A DNA stretch of 19,209 nucleotides from Kiloniellaceae bacterium (GTDB lineage Bacteria; Pseudomonadota; Alphaproteobacteria; Kiloniellales; Kiloniellaceae). Numbering within the stretch: position 1 is the first letter of the stretch; the number at the start of each line of letters is the position of its first letter. Both the position numbers and the translations under genes were made by a program. The notes beneath the pieces were generated by a model, which worked only from the letters and a program-made list of their open reading frames with translations, ran no database searches and was not told where the DNA came from. The DNA is taken from the NCBI GenBank assembly GCA_028280915.1, contig JANQKX010000056.1, forward strand, positions 1 through 19,209. The letters run 5' to 3'. Positions 1 to 7,164 of the stretch are shown in pieces.

Positions 1-529
1 GACCGCGGACGGGCTCGACCGCGGTCTTGACCATCCGCCTGGCTTCGATAACCCCGGTGAAGGGAGCGAGCCGGTCACCAAACAGACCGGTAAGCCGTGT
101 GTAGTCGTGAACGTTCAGATAACGGCTGGTCGTTTCTATTCCGATCCGACCCTTCGGCGTGGTGTTCTGGATGTAAGTCTCGAGGACTTTGATATGATCT
201 TCGGTGTCGAACACGGGCACCGCGTCCGCGATCGTTGGAATTGCCAGTGCCATGTCATGGTTGACGACCCGGGTGACAATGACCGGATTGCCGCTTGGCC
301 GGACGAACATGGCCTGAAAGGTGAAATATCCGATTGTTTGGTACCCGGTGAGCCAAAACATGTTCTCCGGATCGAACAGCAAGACCCCGGCCAATTCCCG
401 CGCCCGCAGTTCCTGTTGAACGAGTTCCAGCCGACCGGCGTAAACGGTCTCGGGAAATGCCAGTTCACTCGGCCAAACCTTTCGTTTTGTGTCGAGGATC
501 TTGTGCTGGCTTTCCGTCAAGTTCCGCAT
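1..529 (-). CDS. M24-family (Xaa-Pro peptidase/creatinase-like) protein, N-terminal part, cut by the window edge
   Basis: The reading frame is open from an ATG at 529 to the left edge, giving 176 residues. It has the creatinase/prolidase N-terminal fold. An opening helix (ETVYAGRLELVQQELRAREL) leads into a strand and the hallmark LLFDPENMFWLTGYQT at about residues 50-65, then FVRPSGNPVIVTR and a second alpha/beta half (RIGIETTSRYLNVHDYT). The family hydrolyses Xaa-Pro bonds or related C-N bonds such as creatine. The metal-binding pita-bread domain that would separate peptidase, creatinase and ectoine or DMSP hydrolase relatives lies outside the window. A GAGGGG ribosome-binding site precedes the ATG. 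The gene is divergent from the LysR gene at 633 with a 103-bp gap, so that regulator is its likely controller (inference). The family assignment is fairly sure; the substrate is unknown. Confidence 0.8.
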   Translation of the reverse strand, partial: MRNLTESQHKILDTKRKVWPSELAFPETVYAGRLELVQQELRARELAGVLLFDPENMFWLTGYQTIGYFTFQAMFVRPSGNPVIVTRVVNHDMALAIPTIADAVPVFDTEDHIKVLETYIQNTTPKGRIGIETTSRYLNVHDYTRLTGLFGDRLAPFTGVIEARRMVKTAVEPVRG

Positions 530-582
530 GCTGTACGCCCCTCAAAACCCCCTACTTTGAGGATTATGCACAAAAACCAGCA

Positions 583-612
583 TTGCTAATAATATAGATA
601 TTTGTGTATAGT
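583..612 (+). promoter_or_regulatory. Candidate sigma-70 promoter for the LysR gene
   Basis: TTGCTA (583-588) and TATAGT (607-612) are separated by 18 bp in an AT-rich divergent intergenic region. An AAGGA ribosome-binding site lies about 7 bp before the GTG start at 633. The same stretch must hold the promoter of the divergent peptidase gene, so binding of the LysR protein here could control both directions. Called by eye only. Confidence 0.4.
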
Positions 613-632
613 CTAAAAAAAAGGAATGGTCG

Positions 633-1553
633 GTGAATATACGCCAGGTCGAGATCTTCAAGGCCGTTTTTGAATCCGGCACGGTTACCCAGGCCGCAAA
701 GAACCTGGGTCTAGCGCAACCATCAGTCTCCAAACATCTGAAATTATTGGAATATGGCCTAGGGCTCACGCTTTTCCAGCGCAGCGGCAATAGGCTGACC
801 GCGACCGCTGAAGGACTGGCATTGTTCGATCAAGTCGAGCGTGTCTATACGGGCCTTGGTTTCCTGGAGACTTTTGCCGACGGTCTGAGGAACAACCAGC
901 ACGGCGAGCTTTCGATCGCGGCCATGCCGCTGATCTCCCAAAAGTGGTTGCCGAAGTGTATTGCCGGTTTCATCGCCACACACCAAAAGGTCTCCTTCTC
1001 GCTGCCCGTCCGCAGCTCGAGTTGGATCGCCACGGCGGTGGCGGCGAAACGGGTGCATTTCGGGATTGGTCTTAAGCCGGTTGCACCCGTGCCCGGCATC
1101 CGTGTCACACCCTTGATGCAGCTGCCTTTCGTCTGCGTCCTGCCGCCGGATCATCCGCTGACAAAGCACCCGTTTGTCGAGCTTGACATGATACGGGGAC
1201 ATGGCCTGATTACGCTACGTAACTTCGAGGGGCAGTCGTTGGTTTTCGAGACCATGGCCAGGGACTTTCAGTCGGGTGAGAGCCGTACGATCGAAACCTT
1301 CTCAGCCAGTGTTGCCTGCGAACTGGCCCGTCAAGGCGCCGGTGTGGCGCTGGTGGATGCAATGACGGCGCGGGACACCCAGGGCGGCACTCTGGAGATC
1401 CGGCCGTTTCGGCCGCAGACGATTATGGACATTTGCATCATGACGTCGGAGCACTGGCCATTGTCCCAGATCGCCCACCACGTGATGGACATGATGTTAG
1501 ATCAGGCCCGAGACACCGAACGCGCGTTGGCCGAGGCCAATCTCTATCGATAA
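633..1553 (+). CDS. LysR-family transcriptional regulator
   Basis: 306 residues, the usual LysR length. The N-terminal winged helix-turn-helix occupies about residues 1-60 (MNIRQVEIFKAVFESGTVTQ, then AAKNLGLAQPSVSKHLKLLE with the recognition helix, then FQRSGNRL). A periplasmic-binding-like effector domain follows from about residue 90 (GELSIAAMPLISQKWLP). The start is GTG at 633, chosen because the family's opening MNIRQVEIF begins there and AAGGA lies 7 bp upstream; an ATG at 626 is in another frame. It is divergent from the M24 peptidase gene, and such divergent LysR genes usually regulate their neighbour and themselves through T-N11-A sites. The effector is unknown. A hairpin follows the stop codon. 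Confidence 0.92.
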   Translation: MNIRQVEIFKAVFESGTVTQAAKNLGLAQPSVSKHLKLLEYGLGLTLFQRSGNRLTATAEGLALFDQVERVYTGLGFLETFADGLRNNQHGELSIAAMPLISQKWLPKCIAGFIATHQKVSFSLPVRSSSWIATAVAAKRVHFGIGLKPVAPVPGIRVTPLMQLPFVCVLPPDHPLTKHPFVELDMIRGHGLITLRNFEGQSLVFETMARDFQSGESRTIETFSASVACELARQGAGVALVDAMTARDTQGGTLEIRPFRPQTIMDICIMTSEHWPLSQIAHHVMDMMLDQARDTERALAEANLYR

Positions 1554-1561
1554 GTTCTGTC

Positions 1562-1600
1562 GCTCGGCAATCAACCATCGCCGAGCATGCCTCTTTCTCC
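1562..1600 (+). terminator. Hairpin after the LysR gene, possible terminator
   Basis: Perfect 7-bp arms GCTCGGC (1562-1568) and GCCGAGC (1580-1586) enclose an 11-nt loop, 8 bp after the stop codon. A pyrimidine-rich but interrupted stretch (CTCTTTCTCCTTTG) follows instead of a clean U run. The position and stem favour termination; the weak tail keeps confidence moderate. Confidence 0.45.
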
Positions 1601-1713
1601 TTTGTGGAACGGCGGCATTCGGGACCGTTCCCATATGGTGATTAGTTGATTCGGAGGTATGTCAGGCCCCCAAGACGCAGGGCAAAGTCCGTGGAGTCAA
1701 GCGCGCCGGAGGA

Positions 1714-1733
1714 AACCTACCAGTACATAGGTT
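1714..1733. repeat. Short inverted repeat in the 1554-1816 intergenic region
   Basis: AACCTA (1714-1719) and TAGGTT (1728-1733) form perfect 6-bp arms around an 8-nt spacer. It lies between the converging LysR and TPR genes, so it is not in a promoter position. No gene or RNA was recognised in the rest of this gap. It may be chance. Confidence 0.2.
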
Positions 1734-1816
1734 CAATCCTCGATCGAATCCAGCCCAAGGAGTGTGCCACATTTCTCATAAACTGTGGATGCGCTCCCAC
1801 CTAAACCGGGGTCGCC

Positions 1817-3643
1817 CTAGCTTTCCGAAGGCCACGCCTCGTTTTTCATATGCTCGAGCAACTCGATGGTCACTTCGTCGCCACCGTCCAAGCCATGTTT
1901 CTTGCGATAGTCCCTAACGTTTTGTCTTAAGTTGAAATTTTTTGAAGTGCCGGAAAAATAGTTATCATAGCCTAGGAAAGCGACAAGGCCATTGGCCAGC
2001 GAATGACGGAACACGTCAAAATCCAGCGTCCGGCACATTTTTAAGTACCTGCTGTCCCTAACTTGTTTGATATCCTCACAGGCGCCATCGATATCGTTCA
2101 GCTGCCATCGGACAAACGCTCGGCTTTGGCGAGCCTCTTGGTCGTGGGGATCCAGTCTGATTTTCTGATCGCATACTCGAAGTGCTTCTTCGGACCGTCC
2201 GACTTTGCCTAAGAGCCGGCACCCGATCGGCTTTGACAAAGCCCAGTGGTTTTCGTCGATCTCAAAGATTTGTTCAACTTTATCAATTGCCGCACGATAA
2301 TCGCGAAGAAACCAAAAACTCCAAGACTGCCGCGCCAAAATCTGCCCTTTGTCAAACTGGTACTTGGGGCCTTCGACCAAAGTTGCATCGATATAATAGT
2401 TCCCGAACCACTCGTGATCCGGCAATGGTTGGAATGTTCTTCCCACTTTTTCAGGCTCGATCCGTTCGAGTGCAGCCTCCAAGGCGTCAAATTCCTCTTC
2501 GAGGGAGTCGAAAAAGAGGTGCTTATTGGCTTTGACGACTAGAGCTGACGGTGATCTCGGGTCCATTTCGATCGCTTCGTCAAGCAATTCTTCATCATGG
2601 CTCAACCAATCATTCCATATCAGGTTATCGGGTGTCCGCACCAAGGCTGGATCTAAATGGCGATAGCCAATGTCATAGGCTTCTCTGCGATAATCCATCC
2701 CTTCGTATGCTGTTCCGCGAAGCGCATATCCAACCGCCAGACTGGGATCGATTGCGATCATCCGATCAAAATCGGCCAGCGCCGCTTGGTTTTTCTTGTC
2801 ATTCAGCAATAAGATGCCGCGAATGAAAAATTTGTTCAGGTCGTTGGCGTCCTGTTCGATTGCGGAATTCAAGTCTGAATGAGCTTTTTCTGATTGACCG
2901 CTGAGGTGATAGACAACTCCGCGATGTAGGTATGCGTCGGCATTTTTAGGATCAATCGCAACGGCTCTATTCAAGTCGGCCAGGGCGAGATCAAGATCAT
3001 CCATGGCCAAATGGGCCCGACCCCTTCGGTGCAGAGCGAGACTACTTTTGTCATCCAGACGTACCGCCGACTCAAATTCTGTGAGGGCGCGTTCGTGATA
3101 CCCCAGGAGCGATAACGTTTCTCCTCTCTGAAAGGCGACATGGAAGGGATCGGCACCAGCTTTCTCGGCCTCTTCGATGAGGGCCAAGGCTTGCTCGTAC
3201 TCCTCAATTTCGCGCAGAAACTCGGCAGCTTTCAGGCGACCAATGTTAGGATCTTGGCTAGAGCTGAGGAATGCCAAAAAAGCCGCCTCGGCTTCTGGGC
3301 TGTTGCCTTGGCGTTCCATCAGTTGCCAATGTGCAAGCGCCAGGTCTCCACGATTGGTGTCGTTGGGTTCAACGTGCTCAAGATCAGCTTCTGCGTTCCG
3401 AAAATCACCGGATCGGAGGTGGAGCACGCCACGCGACAAATAATAGTCACTAACAATATTTTGCGCAGTCTGTGGAGGCTCCATGCAAGCGCTCAGGCGC
3501 TGAATTTCATGTTCGAGCTCATGTATGGAAACCCGCGATTTTATGTCACAGTTGGTCGTCAATGACGGTTTGCCGGTACAGGCGGTAAGAACCAACAAAC
3601 AGCTCAATACAAAGGCCCAAATACCGTTATGAGATGAGTTCAT
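1817..3643 (-). CDS. TPR-repeat lipoprotein, function unknown
   Basis: The call is 608 residues from the ATG at 3643. The frame stays open to another ATG at 3733, but that one has no ribosome-binding site. Starting at 3643 puts a textbook lipoprotein signal at the N-terminus: a short polar start, a hydrophobic core (FVLSCLLVLTAC) and a lipobox with Cys22. The protein is therefore probably anchored in a membrane facing the periplasm. Tandem tetratricopeptide repeats are clear at about residues 165-300 (for example LALADLNRAVAIDPKNADAY and AALADFDRMIAIDPSLAVGY), with weaker ones near 65-160 and 480-540. TPRs are protein-protein scaffolds and no enzyme motif is visible. The gene stands alone, with lower GC and more relaxed codon use than the rest of the window, which suggests separate ancestry. 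A specific role cannot be given. Confidence 0.8.
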   Translation of the reverse strand: MNSSHNGIWAFVLSCLLVLTACTGKPSLTTNCDIKSRVSIHELEHEIQRLSACMEPPQTAQNIVSDYYLSRGVLHLRSGDFRNAEADLEHVEPNDTNRGDLALAHWQLMERQGNSPEAEAAFLAFLSSSQDPNIGRLKAAEFLREIEEYEQALALIEEAEKAGADPFHVAFQRGETLSLLGYHERALTEFESAVRLDDKSSLALHRRGRAHLAMDDLDLALADLNRAVAIDPKNADAYLHRGVVYHLSGQSEKAHSDLNSAIEQDANDLNKFFIRGILLLNDKKNQAALADFDRMIAIDPSLAVGYALRGTAYEGMDYRREAYDIGYRHLDPALVRTPDNLIWNDWLSHDEELLDEAIEMDPRSPSALVVKANKHLFFDSLEEEFDALEAALERIEPEKVGRTFQPLPDHEWFGNYYIDATLVEGPKYQFDKGQILARQSWSFWFLRDYRAAIDKVEQIFEIDENHWALSKPIGCRLLGKVGRSEEALRVCDQKIRLDPHDQEARQSRAFVRWQLNDIDGACEDIKQVRDSRYLKMCRTLDFDVFRHSLANGLVAFLGYDNYFSGTSKNFNLRQNVRDYRKKHGLDGGDEVTIELLEHMKNEAWPSES

Positions 3644-4183
3644 ATAATCCACCCGGCTACCCGATCTTTCCTTCCAATGGTGCAGAAAAGGGAACCAACC
3701 TTCATTGATTTCTTGTGGTGGTCGGTTATTCATATCAATTTATGGTATCAATCAGGACCCTTAAAAAATTGTTAAAGAAAACGGGTTGAGTACCTACGAC
3801 AGAGACCATCAGCGTCTTAGGTTTTCAAATTTCTAGTGATGTTTTATTGAGTAGTTCCGGTCCATCCCCGACCTCCTTCGGAGACAAAAATCCACTGCGC
3901 TGTCCTTCGGTCATGACATTGTTTTACAGCCCGCTGGAAAACAGCACGCCGTGGCATGGGCCGATCACGGTATCCGCGTGAAAATCGTCTCACCAAGTGA
4001 CATGATGTCCCGCATGAAGGGCGTCCAAAGCGGATACGATGGAGACGATGTGGTGTTCGCCCTTTTCCTGCAATCATGAAGAGGCGGCTTGCTATGCCAA
4101 TCGGATTATATATGAATTGTAACCGCTGCCGACTGGGCGCGACAGAATCGCGGCAAGGAAACCAAACCCTAACCGGCACGACT
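3644..4183. other. 540-bp region without an intact gene
   Basis: It contains the AT-rich leader of the TPR lipoprotein gene (3644-3850) and a coding-like relic on the plus strand (see 3855-4079). The last 100 bp, just downstream of the transketolase stop, show no gene. A GCACG/CGTGC inverted repeat near 4169-4192 overlaps the 3' end of the transketolase gene but has no U tract, so it is not called as a terminator. The minus-strand open frame at 3844-4179 looks like random Arg/Pro-rich translation. Confidence 0.5.
3855..4079 (+). pseudogene. Unrecognised coding-like stretch without a start, possible gene relic
   Basis: A plus-strand frame is open from just after a TAG (3852) to a TGA (4077-4079), 74 codons. 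It has no ATG until codon 48 and no ribosome-binding site. The translation reads like real protein (HDIVLQPAGKQHAVAWADHG, then SPSDMMSRMKGVQSGYDGDD, ending VVFALFLQS), with codons ending mostly in G or C as in the neighbouring genes. I do not recognise the family. It could be the C-terminal remnant of a deleted gene or a chance open frame. Confidence 0.25.
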
Positions 4184-6157
4184 TCAGGCCGTGCGTTTCC
4201 GGCATAGTTCTGTCACCGTTTCCACAATGCGGCGGGACGTGATACCAAAATGTTCATAAAGAACCTCCGCTTTGTCCGACGCACCAAAACCTGTCATTCC
4301 AATAAAGGCGTCGGTTTCGCGTAACCACCTGTTCCAGCCGAACCGCAAGGCCGCTTCAATGGCCACTCGCGGGGCGCTGTCAAGCACTTGTGCCTGATAG
4401 GCGGGGTGTTGCGCTTCGAAGAGCTCCCAGCTGGGCATGGACACCACCGCCACCGCCAAACCCTGGGCCGCCAATTCTTTCTCGGCGGCGACGGCCAGGG
4501 CCACTTCGGTGCCGGTGGCGATTATCGTCGCATCACGAGGCTTTTCCGGTTGCCTCAGCAGATAGGCACCGCGGCCGCAGCGAGACGGCACTTGCTCGTT
4601 CAAAACCGGATACGCCGGTTGACGGGACAGGGCCAGCAACGAAGGCCCATCGGTCTTCTCCAAAGCGATCCGCCAGCATGCCGCCGTCTCGACCCCGTCG
4701 GCCGGGCGAAAGACCGTCATGCCGGGCATGGCACGGAAGCTGGCCAGGATTTCAACCGGCTGGTGGGTCGGGCCGTTGGAGCCGACCCCAATGGAATCAT
4801 GGCTGAACACAAAAATCACCGGCAATCCCATGAGCGCCGCCATACGCAAGGCGGCCCGTTCGTAATCAGCGAAAGCCAAATAGGTGACGTTTACCGGCCG
4901 CAACCCGCCATGGGCCGCGATGCCGTTGGCCATGGCGCCCATCAGGTGTTCGCGGACGCCGCAATGCACATAAGAGCCGTTCCGGTTTTCGGCGCTAAAG
5001 GCTTGACGCCGTCGTTTATGATTGGTCGGCGCTTCAAGGTCCGCGCACAAGACCATGATCTCGGGCAAGTCCCGGGCCAAGGCGTCACAAACCTGTCCGG
5101 AGGCATCGATGGTGGGCAGGGGTTTTTCCTGGCTTTGCGCCTGGGCGAGGACATCGACCATGAGCCGGGGCCAAACGTCCGGCAAGGTCAGCTCCTGCCA
5201 ACGGGCGAAGGCCGGCGCATGGGAGCTTGCGGTGCGGCGGGCCTCCCACTGGGTCCGTGCCGCTTGGCCCCGTTCAATGGTTGCGCGCCAGTCCGCGTAG
5301 ACGTCTTCAGGCACCTCAAAAGCAGGATACGGCCAGTCCAGACGCCGCGCGGCCGCCATCCGGTCCTCCGCGCAGAGGGGCGCGCTATGGCCGCCCCGTT
5401 GTCCTTCAAGCCTTGGGATTCCGCGGGCGATGGTGGTACGGCAGGCAATCAGAGAGGGCCGCGGATCGTCTCCGGCGGCGTCGATGGCGGCCGACACGGC
5501 TTCCACATCGTGGCCGTCCACCGCCGCCACCTGCCAATCGGCGGCCCGGAACCTGGCCGCTACATCTTCGGATATGGACAGGGCCGTATCCCCATCGTCG
5601 GTAATGTGGTTATCGTCCCAGAGAAAGGTCAGTTTGCCCAAACCCAGGTGCCCGGCCAGGGAAACCGCCTCCTGGCCCATGCCTTCCTGCAGGCATCCGT
5701 CGCCGACAAAGGCCCAGGTGCGATGATCCACCAGGCCGGGGCCAAACCGGGCCGACAGGCGGGCCTCCGCGATGGCCATGCCGACGGCCGATGCAATACC
5801 CTGGCCCAAAAGGCCGGTTGTTATCTCTATACCGGCCTGCTGCTCCATCTCGGGATGACCTGCGCAAACGGAGCCGAGCCGGCGGAAGGATTTCAAAGCC
5901 CCGATCGGCATCTGCGCGTACCCGGACAGATGAAGAACGGCATAAAGCAACATGGAGCCATGGCCGTTGGACAAAACCACGCGATCCCGATCGGGCCAAA
6001 GGGGGGCCGCCGGATCCGCCTTGAGATGGCGCGCGTAGAGAACCGCCGCGATTTCGGCCATGCCCAGGGGCACCCCTTGGTGTCCTTCGCCGGCGTTCAA
6101 TATGGCATCGATCGCCAGCATTCTGATCCCGTTCGCCATCTTCTTAAGGTCAGCCAT
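4184..6157 (-). CDS. tkt: Transketolase, full length
   Basis: 657 residues from the ATG at 6157, close to the usual 660 or so. That ATG is the second of two adjacent ones and sits 5 bp after GGGAGG; the frame also runs to an ATG at 6202. The enzyme transfers two-carbon ketol units between sugar phosphates with thiamine diphosphate. The N-terminal PP domain has SNGHG (63-67), GHPE (100-103) and the TPP motif VGDGCLQEG (GDG at 152-154) ending in WDDNHI (181-183). The Pyr domain has the catalytic Glu in GVREH (Glu403), the substrate-side SHDSIG and GPTHQP (His465), and a C-terminal domain with IIATGTEVALAV. All key residues are present. It is divergent from an operon carrying a second, split transketolase, which is unusual. 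It may be housekeeping (pentose phosphate or Calvin cycle) or part of the neighbouring catabolic cluster. Confidence 0.95.
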   Translation of the reverse strand: MADLKKMANGIRMLAIDAILNAGEGHQGVPLGMAEIAAVLYARHLKADPAAPLWPDRDRVVLSNGHGSMLLYAVLHLSGYAQMPIGALKSFRRLGSVCAGHPEMEQQAGIEITTGLLGQGIASAVGMAIAEARLSARFGPGLVDHRTWAFVGDGCLQEGMGQEAVSLAGHLGLGKLTFLWDDNHITDDGDTALSISEDVAARFRAADWQVAAVDGHDVEAVSAAIDAAGDDPRPSLIACRTTIARGIPRLEGQRGGHSAPLCAEDRMAAARRLDWPYPAFEVPEDVYADWRATIERGQAARTQWEARRTASSHAPAFARWQELTLPDVWPRLMVDVLAQAQSQEKPLPTIDASGQVCDALARDLPEIMVLCADLEAPTNHKRRRQAFSAENRNGSYVHCGVREHLMGAMANGIAAHGGLRPVNVTYLAFADYERAALRMAALMGLPVIFVFSHDSIGVGSNGPTHQPVEILASFRAMPGMTVFRPADGVETAACWRIALEKTDGPSLLALSRQPAYPVLNEQVPSRCGRGAYLLRQPEKPRDATIIATGTEVALAVAAEKELAAQGLAVAVVSMPSWELFEAQHPAYQAQVLDSAPRVAIEAALRFGWNRWLRETDAFIGMTGFGASDKAEVLYEHFGITSRRIVETVTELCRKRTA

Positions 6158-6212
6158 CATCTCCTCCCTAGACCGCCGAACCCCGGTCTTAGCCCAAAGC
6201 ACGACGCCATGG

Positions 6213-6231
6213 TCTGAAGATTTTCTTCAGA
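6213..6231. promoter_or_regulatory. Perfect inverted repeat between divergent transketolase genes, candidate operator
   Basis: TCTGAAGA (6213-6220) and TCTTCAGA (6224-6231) are perfect 8-bp arms with a TTT spacer. They lie 56 bp upstream of the tkt start and 79 bp upstream of the split transketolase start. A two-fold symmetric site here would suit a dimeric repressor or activator controlling both directions. The symmetry spacing does not match the LysR T-N11-A rule exactly, so the binding protein is unknown. A T-rich stretch follows (6233-6247). Confidence 0.5.
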
Positions 6232-6280
6232 TGTTTTTCATTTTTTTAAAATTCCACGGCCGGCCCCGGGTGTTAGCGTC

Positions 6281-6295
6281 TGATCAACAAGATCA
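6281..6295. promoter_or_regulatory. Second inverted repeat just upstream of the split transketolase operon
   Basis: TGATC (6281-6285) and GATCA (6291-6295) flank AACAA. It sits immediately before the GGGAGGGG ribosome-binding site of the operon's first gene, a position where a bound repressor would block transcription or where the RNA could fold. The arms are short, so chance is a real alternative. Confidence 0.25.
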
Positions 6296-6309
6296 TTCCG
6301 GGAGGGGAT

Positions 6310-7164
6310 ATGTCGGCTGCAAGCCGCGTCGGTAAACTGGCCAATCTGTCGCTTGACATGCGTGCCTGGAACATCCGGCGCCATGCCCTGCGCATGGGGG
6401 AGGTCCAGGGGCAGGGCTATATCGGGCAGGCCCTTGGTTTTGCCGATGTGCTGGCGACGCTTTATTTTCATGCAACCGACTACCGGCCCGAAGACCCTGA
6501 ATGGGAAGGACGGGACCGGATTTATCTATCGATTGGACACTACGCCATCGCTCTTTATGCGGCGCTGATTGAAGCGGGCATCCTGCCCGAGGAGGAGCTG
6601 GGGACCTATGGCATGGACGACAGCCGCATGCCCATGTCCGGCATGGCCAGCTACACCCCGGGTATGGAGATCACGGGCGGTTCCCTGGGCCAAGGGCTGG
6701 GCATCGCCGTTGGGGCGGCCCTAGGGCTGAAGCGCAAAGGCAATCAAGCCTACGTTTTTAATCTCATGTCCGACGGAGAGCTGGGAGAGGGCTCGACCTG
6801 GGAAGCCGTGATGTCCGCCGTTCAATGGAAGCTGGATAACTTGATCTGCATTGTCGATTTCAACAATCAGCAAGCTGACGGACCAACCCGCGACGCCTTG
6901 GCCAAAGGCGCGGAAGGACCGAAATGGGAGGCCTTCGGATGGTTTGCCCAAGAGGTGGACGGCAATGACCTGGATGCATTGGTGTACGCCTTCGATGCGG
7001 CCCGCAGGCTGAACGAGCCCAAACCGCGGGTCATCATCTGTCATACCAAGATGTGCAAGGGGGTGGACTTCCTGGAACAGCGGGAGATGAACCACTTCGT
7101 GCGGGTGGAACCGGACGAATGGAGCAAGGCGTTAAAACAGTTAGAGGAGGCAAAAACCCCATGA
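6310..7164 (+). CDS. Transketolase-like protein, N-terminal (TPP-binding) subunit
   Basis: 284 residues matching only the N-terminal PP half of transketolase; the C-terminal half is the next gene. The ATG at 6310 follows GGGAGGGG. It carries LSIGHYAIALYA (73-84, with the conserved His77), TGGSLGQGLG (122-131) and the TPP/Mg motif as SDGELGEGS (154-162) closing with DFNNQQADG (Asn185-Asn186). The usual GDG is SDG here. The position before the Gly-His pair is Ile, where many split transketolases have Lys. The two subunits would form a heterotetramer with the active site at the interface. Split transketolases occur both in pentose phosphate metabolism and in specialised pathways such as the SqwG/SqwH sulfoquinovose transketolase. 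With SDR and TRAP genes downstream, a catabolic role is more likely (inference). Confidence 0.92.
   Translation: MSAASRVGKLANLSLDMRAWNIRRHALRMGEVQGQGYIGQALGFADVLATLYFHATDYRPEDPEWEGRDRIYLSIGHYAIALYAALIEAGILPEEELGTYGMDDSRMPMSGMASYTPGMEITGGSLGQGLGIAVGAALGLKRKGNQAYVFNLMSDGELGEGSTWEAVMSAVQWKLDNLICIVDFNNQQADGPTRDALAKGAEGPKWEAFGWFAQEVDGNDLDALVYAFDAARRLNEPKPRVIICHTKMCKGVDFLEQREMNHFVRVEPDEWSKALKQLEEAKTP

Noticed and set aside
1660..1770. tRNA-like pieces (GGTTCAATCC, then ATCGAATCC and a trailing CCA)
   Set aside because: No 7-bp acceptor stem, anticodon arm or D arm can be paired around these T-loop-like words, so no tRNA or tmRNA is supported.
4388..6217. Long plus-strand open frame of about 609 codons
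   Set aside because: It is antisense to the transketolase gene, whose motifs are all intact. The translation is Gly/Arg/His-rich with no family resemblance, an artefact of GC-rich codon use.
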